From Monarcha castaneiventris obscurior (lineage: Eukaryota > Chordata > Aves > Passeriformes > Monarchidae): 64,000 nucleotides of DNA. Below are positions 62,770 through 64,000 of the stretch, piece by piece (position 1 is the stretch's first letter; each line of letters starts with the position of its first letter). Position numbers and translations under genes: made by a program. The stretch is from positions 770,501 through 834,500 of the forward strand of contig JAMPIT010000435.1 of the NCBI GenBank assembly GCA_026261815.1, read 5' to 3'. The notes beneath the pieces were generated by a model. That model did not search any database, was not told the DNA's origin, and worked only from the letters and a program-made list of their open reading frames with translations.

Positions 62770-64000
62770 AGTTGGAAAGTATTGAACAACACCACCACCA
62801 ATAATAATTAGATGTTTCCATCTGAATCCTTCAAGATACTTCAAGTGTACATTGCATATCTTAGTATTTTTGTGAATCAGTTACCTTGGTTTTACAGTAG
62901 AGCACAGATAGCTCACAAAATGTTATTGCAGGGGTTTTTTTCTCTAGTAAATGTTCGTGAACATCTCTTTTTTTTCCCCTCCCTTCCTGTCTATAAGTGT
63001 TCAAACCCTTAAACTGTGTGTAACTGCAGTGGAAGGGCAGGAAAGTTTAGACGTAGTGAAATACCAATTTCAGTTGTATAATGATGACATTGCCGTTTTC
63101 TCTAGTTTCTTGACATTTGTGATCTGGTGCAGACCATGATGCTCCTGGTTCTCCTCCGCCATTTAAAAGCTATTTCATCTTTTATAATAACTGGAAAGAA
63201 TATGAAAAACTTTGTAAGAATTACAGTTTTTCTTGTAGAGATGCGTTCTTGCTTTGTTTAATGTTTTTATTTAACATACGAAGCATACACTTACTGGCTT
63301 TACAGAAAACACTGTTAAATATTCTGTTCTAGCTAATCTCAATTAATCTTCAGTAGAGTTTATTATTTCTGAGCCCCAATATTAACTCTTATTTTTTTTC
63401 CAGAACTGAGTTACATTTGATTTTCCTCAGTGGGTTGGTTTGTTTGCTTTTTCCAGAGAATCTAAAGCTATTAGCATACTATTGTATTGTTCCATGTCTT
63501 TGTCCTTCTGTATCTTTTCTTAATGGCAAATGAAACTAGTTTGTATCTTATTCCACTGCTGCCTTCTCTTTCTGTGTACAACTGATAGAAATCTGAGTTA
63601 CAAGTTCCCTTCCTTTGTACATGTGATTCAAGACCTCCCCCCCATTCTCAGGTTTGGGTTTTTTTTTTCCTTTATTGCTGTTCGTCACCTTTAATTCTGT
63701 TGTTTTTGTATGCTTGGCCCTGTGGTTATCGTACCAGCACTGATCTAAGATGTGGTGATCCCTTCCAGCCTACACAGAAGATGAGAAAGGCCTGCCCAAA
63801 ATGAGGTGATAATCCTGCTGTACGTAATGACCATCTCTTGATGTAATATTAAAAAAAAAATTGTTGTTATTATTATTATTATACTACAACCTGCATTGTA
63901 CCTTCTCAGGCAAGAAATGGCACTCAGTGAGCATCACAGAATAATGTTTCCCTCTCAAAGGGTTTTGACAATGTCACAGGCTGTAATAATGCAAAGTAAG
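62770..64000. other. Intronic sequence to the window end
   Basis: Presumed NELL1 intron. A run of ten A followed by TTGTTG and five TAT/ATT units lies at about 63851-63881. Nothing suggests a coding exon before the window ends. Confidence 0.55.

Noticed and set aside
45107..64000. The next NELL1 EGF exon (EHDEC-type)
   Set aside because: No matching cysteine-spaced stretch with splice borders was seen by eye; probably beyond the window.
1..64000. CRISPR arrays, operons, toxin or defence genes
   Set aside because: The sequence is eukaryotic intron. No regular spacer repeats, no bacterial-style gene spacing and no relevant domains were seen.

Overview
This window reads as avian nuclear DNA, most likely from a songbird. 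CR1 LINE fragments lie mostly in reverse orientation, and long solo LTRs of endogenous retroviruses resemble families I associate with passerines. The only coding exon I can support is vertebrate. There are no bacterial operons, CRISPR arrays or rRNA genes, and most open reading frames look like chance frames in AT-rich intron sequence.

Layout: the window lies inside the long gene NELL1, transcribed on the + strand. One 126-bp exon (44974-45099) encodes a calcium-binding EGF-like domain and has clean splice sites on both sides. Bases 1-44973 are the preceding intron (or part of it) and 45100-64000 the following intron (or part of it). I saw no neighbouring NELL1 exon.

Repeats: five fairly clear CR1 fragments and four older CR1/L3-like remnants are scattered through the introns. 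Two solo LTRs of one family (family 1) lie at 30854-31907 and 51629-52702, both in minus orientation, the second with a perfect 5-bp target duplication. Two near-identical solo LTRs of a related family (family 2) lie in opposite orientations at 47757-48976 (minus) and 53502-54898 (plus). Each has its own perfect 5-bp target duplication, and the second sits inside a CR1 element. A probable third LTR-like insert lies at 26614-27293. A compound tract of alternating purine-pyrimidine followed by 43 T lies at 30122-30218.

Non-exonic points worth a second look: the inverted LTR pair within one intron; the shared ancestry of the two LTR families; and a charged, protein-like minus-strand reading frame at 42689-42913 that I cannot identify. 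I found no convincing new multi-gene system. The rest is ordinary AT-rich intron sequence.
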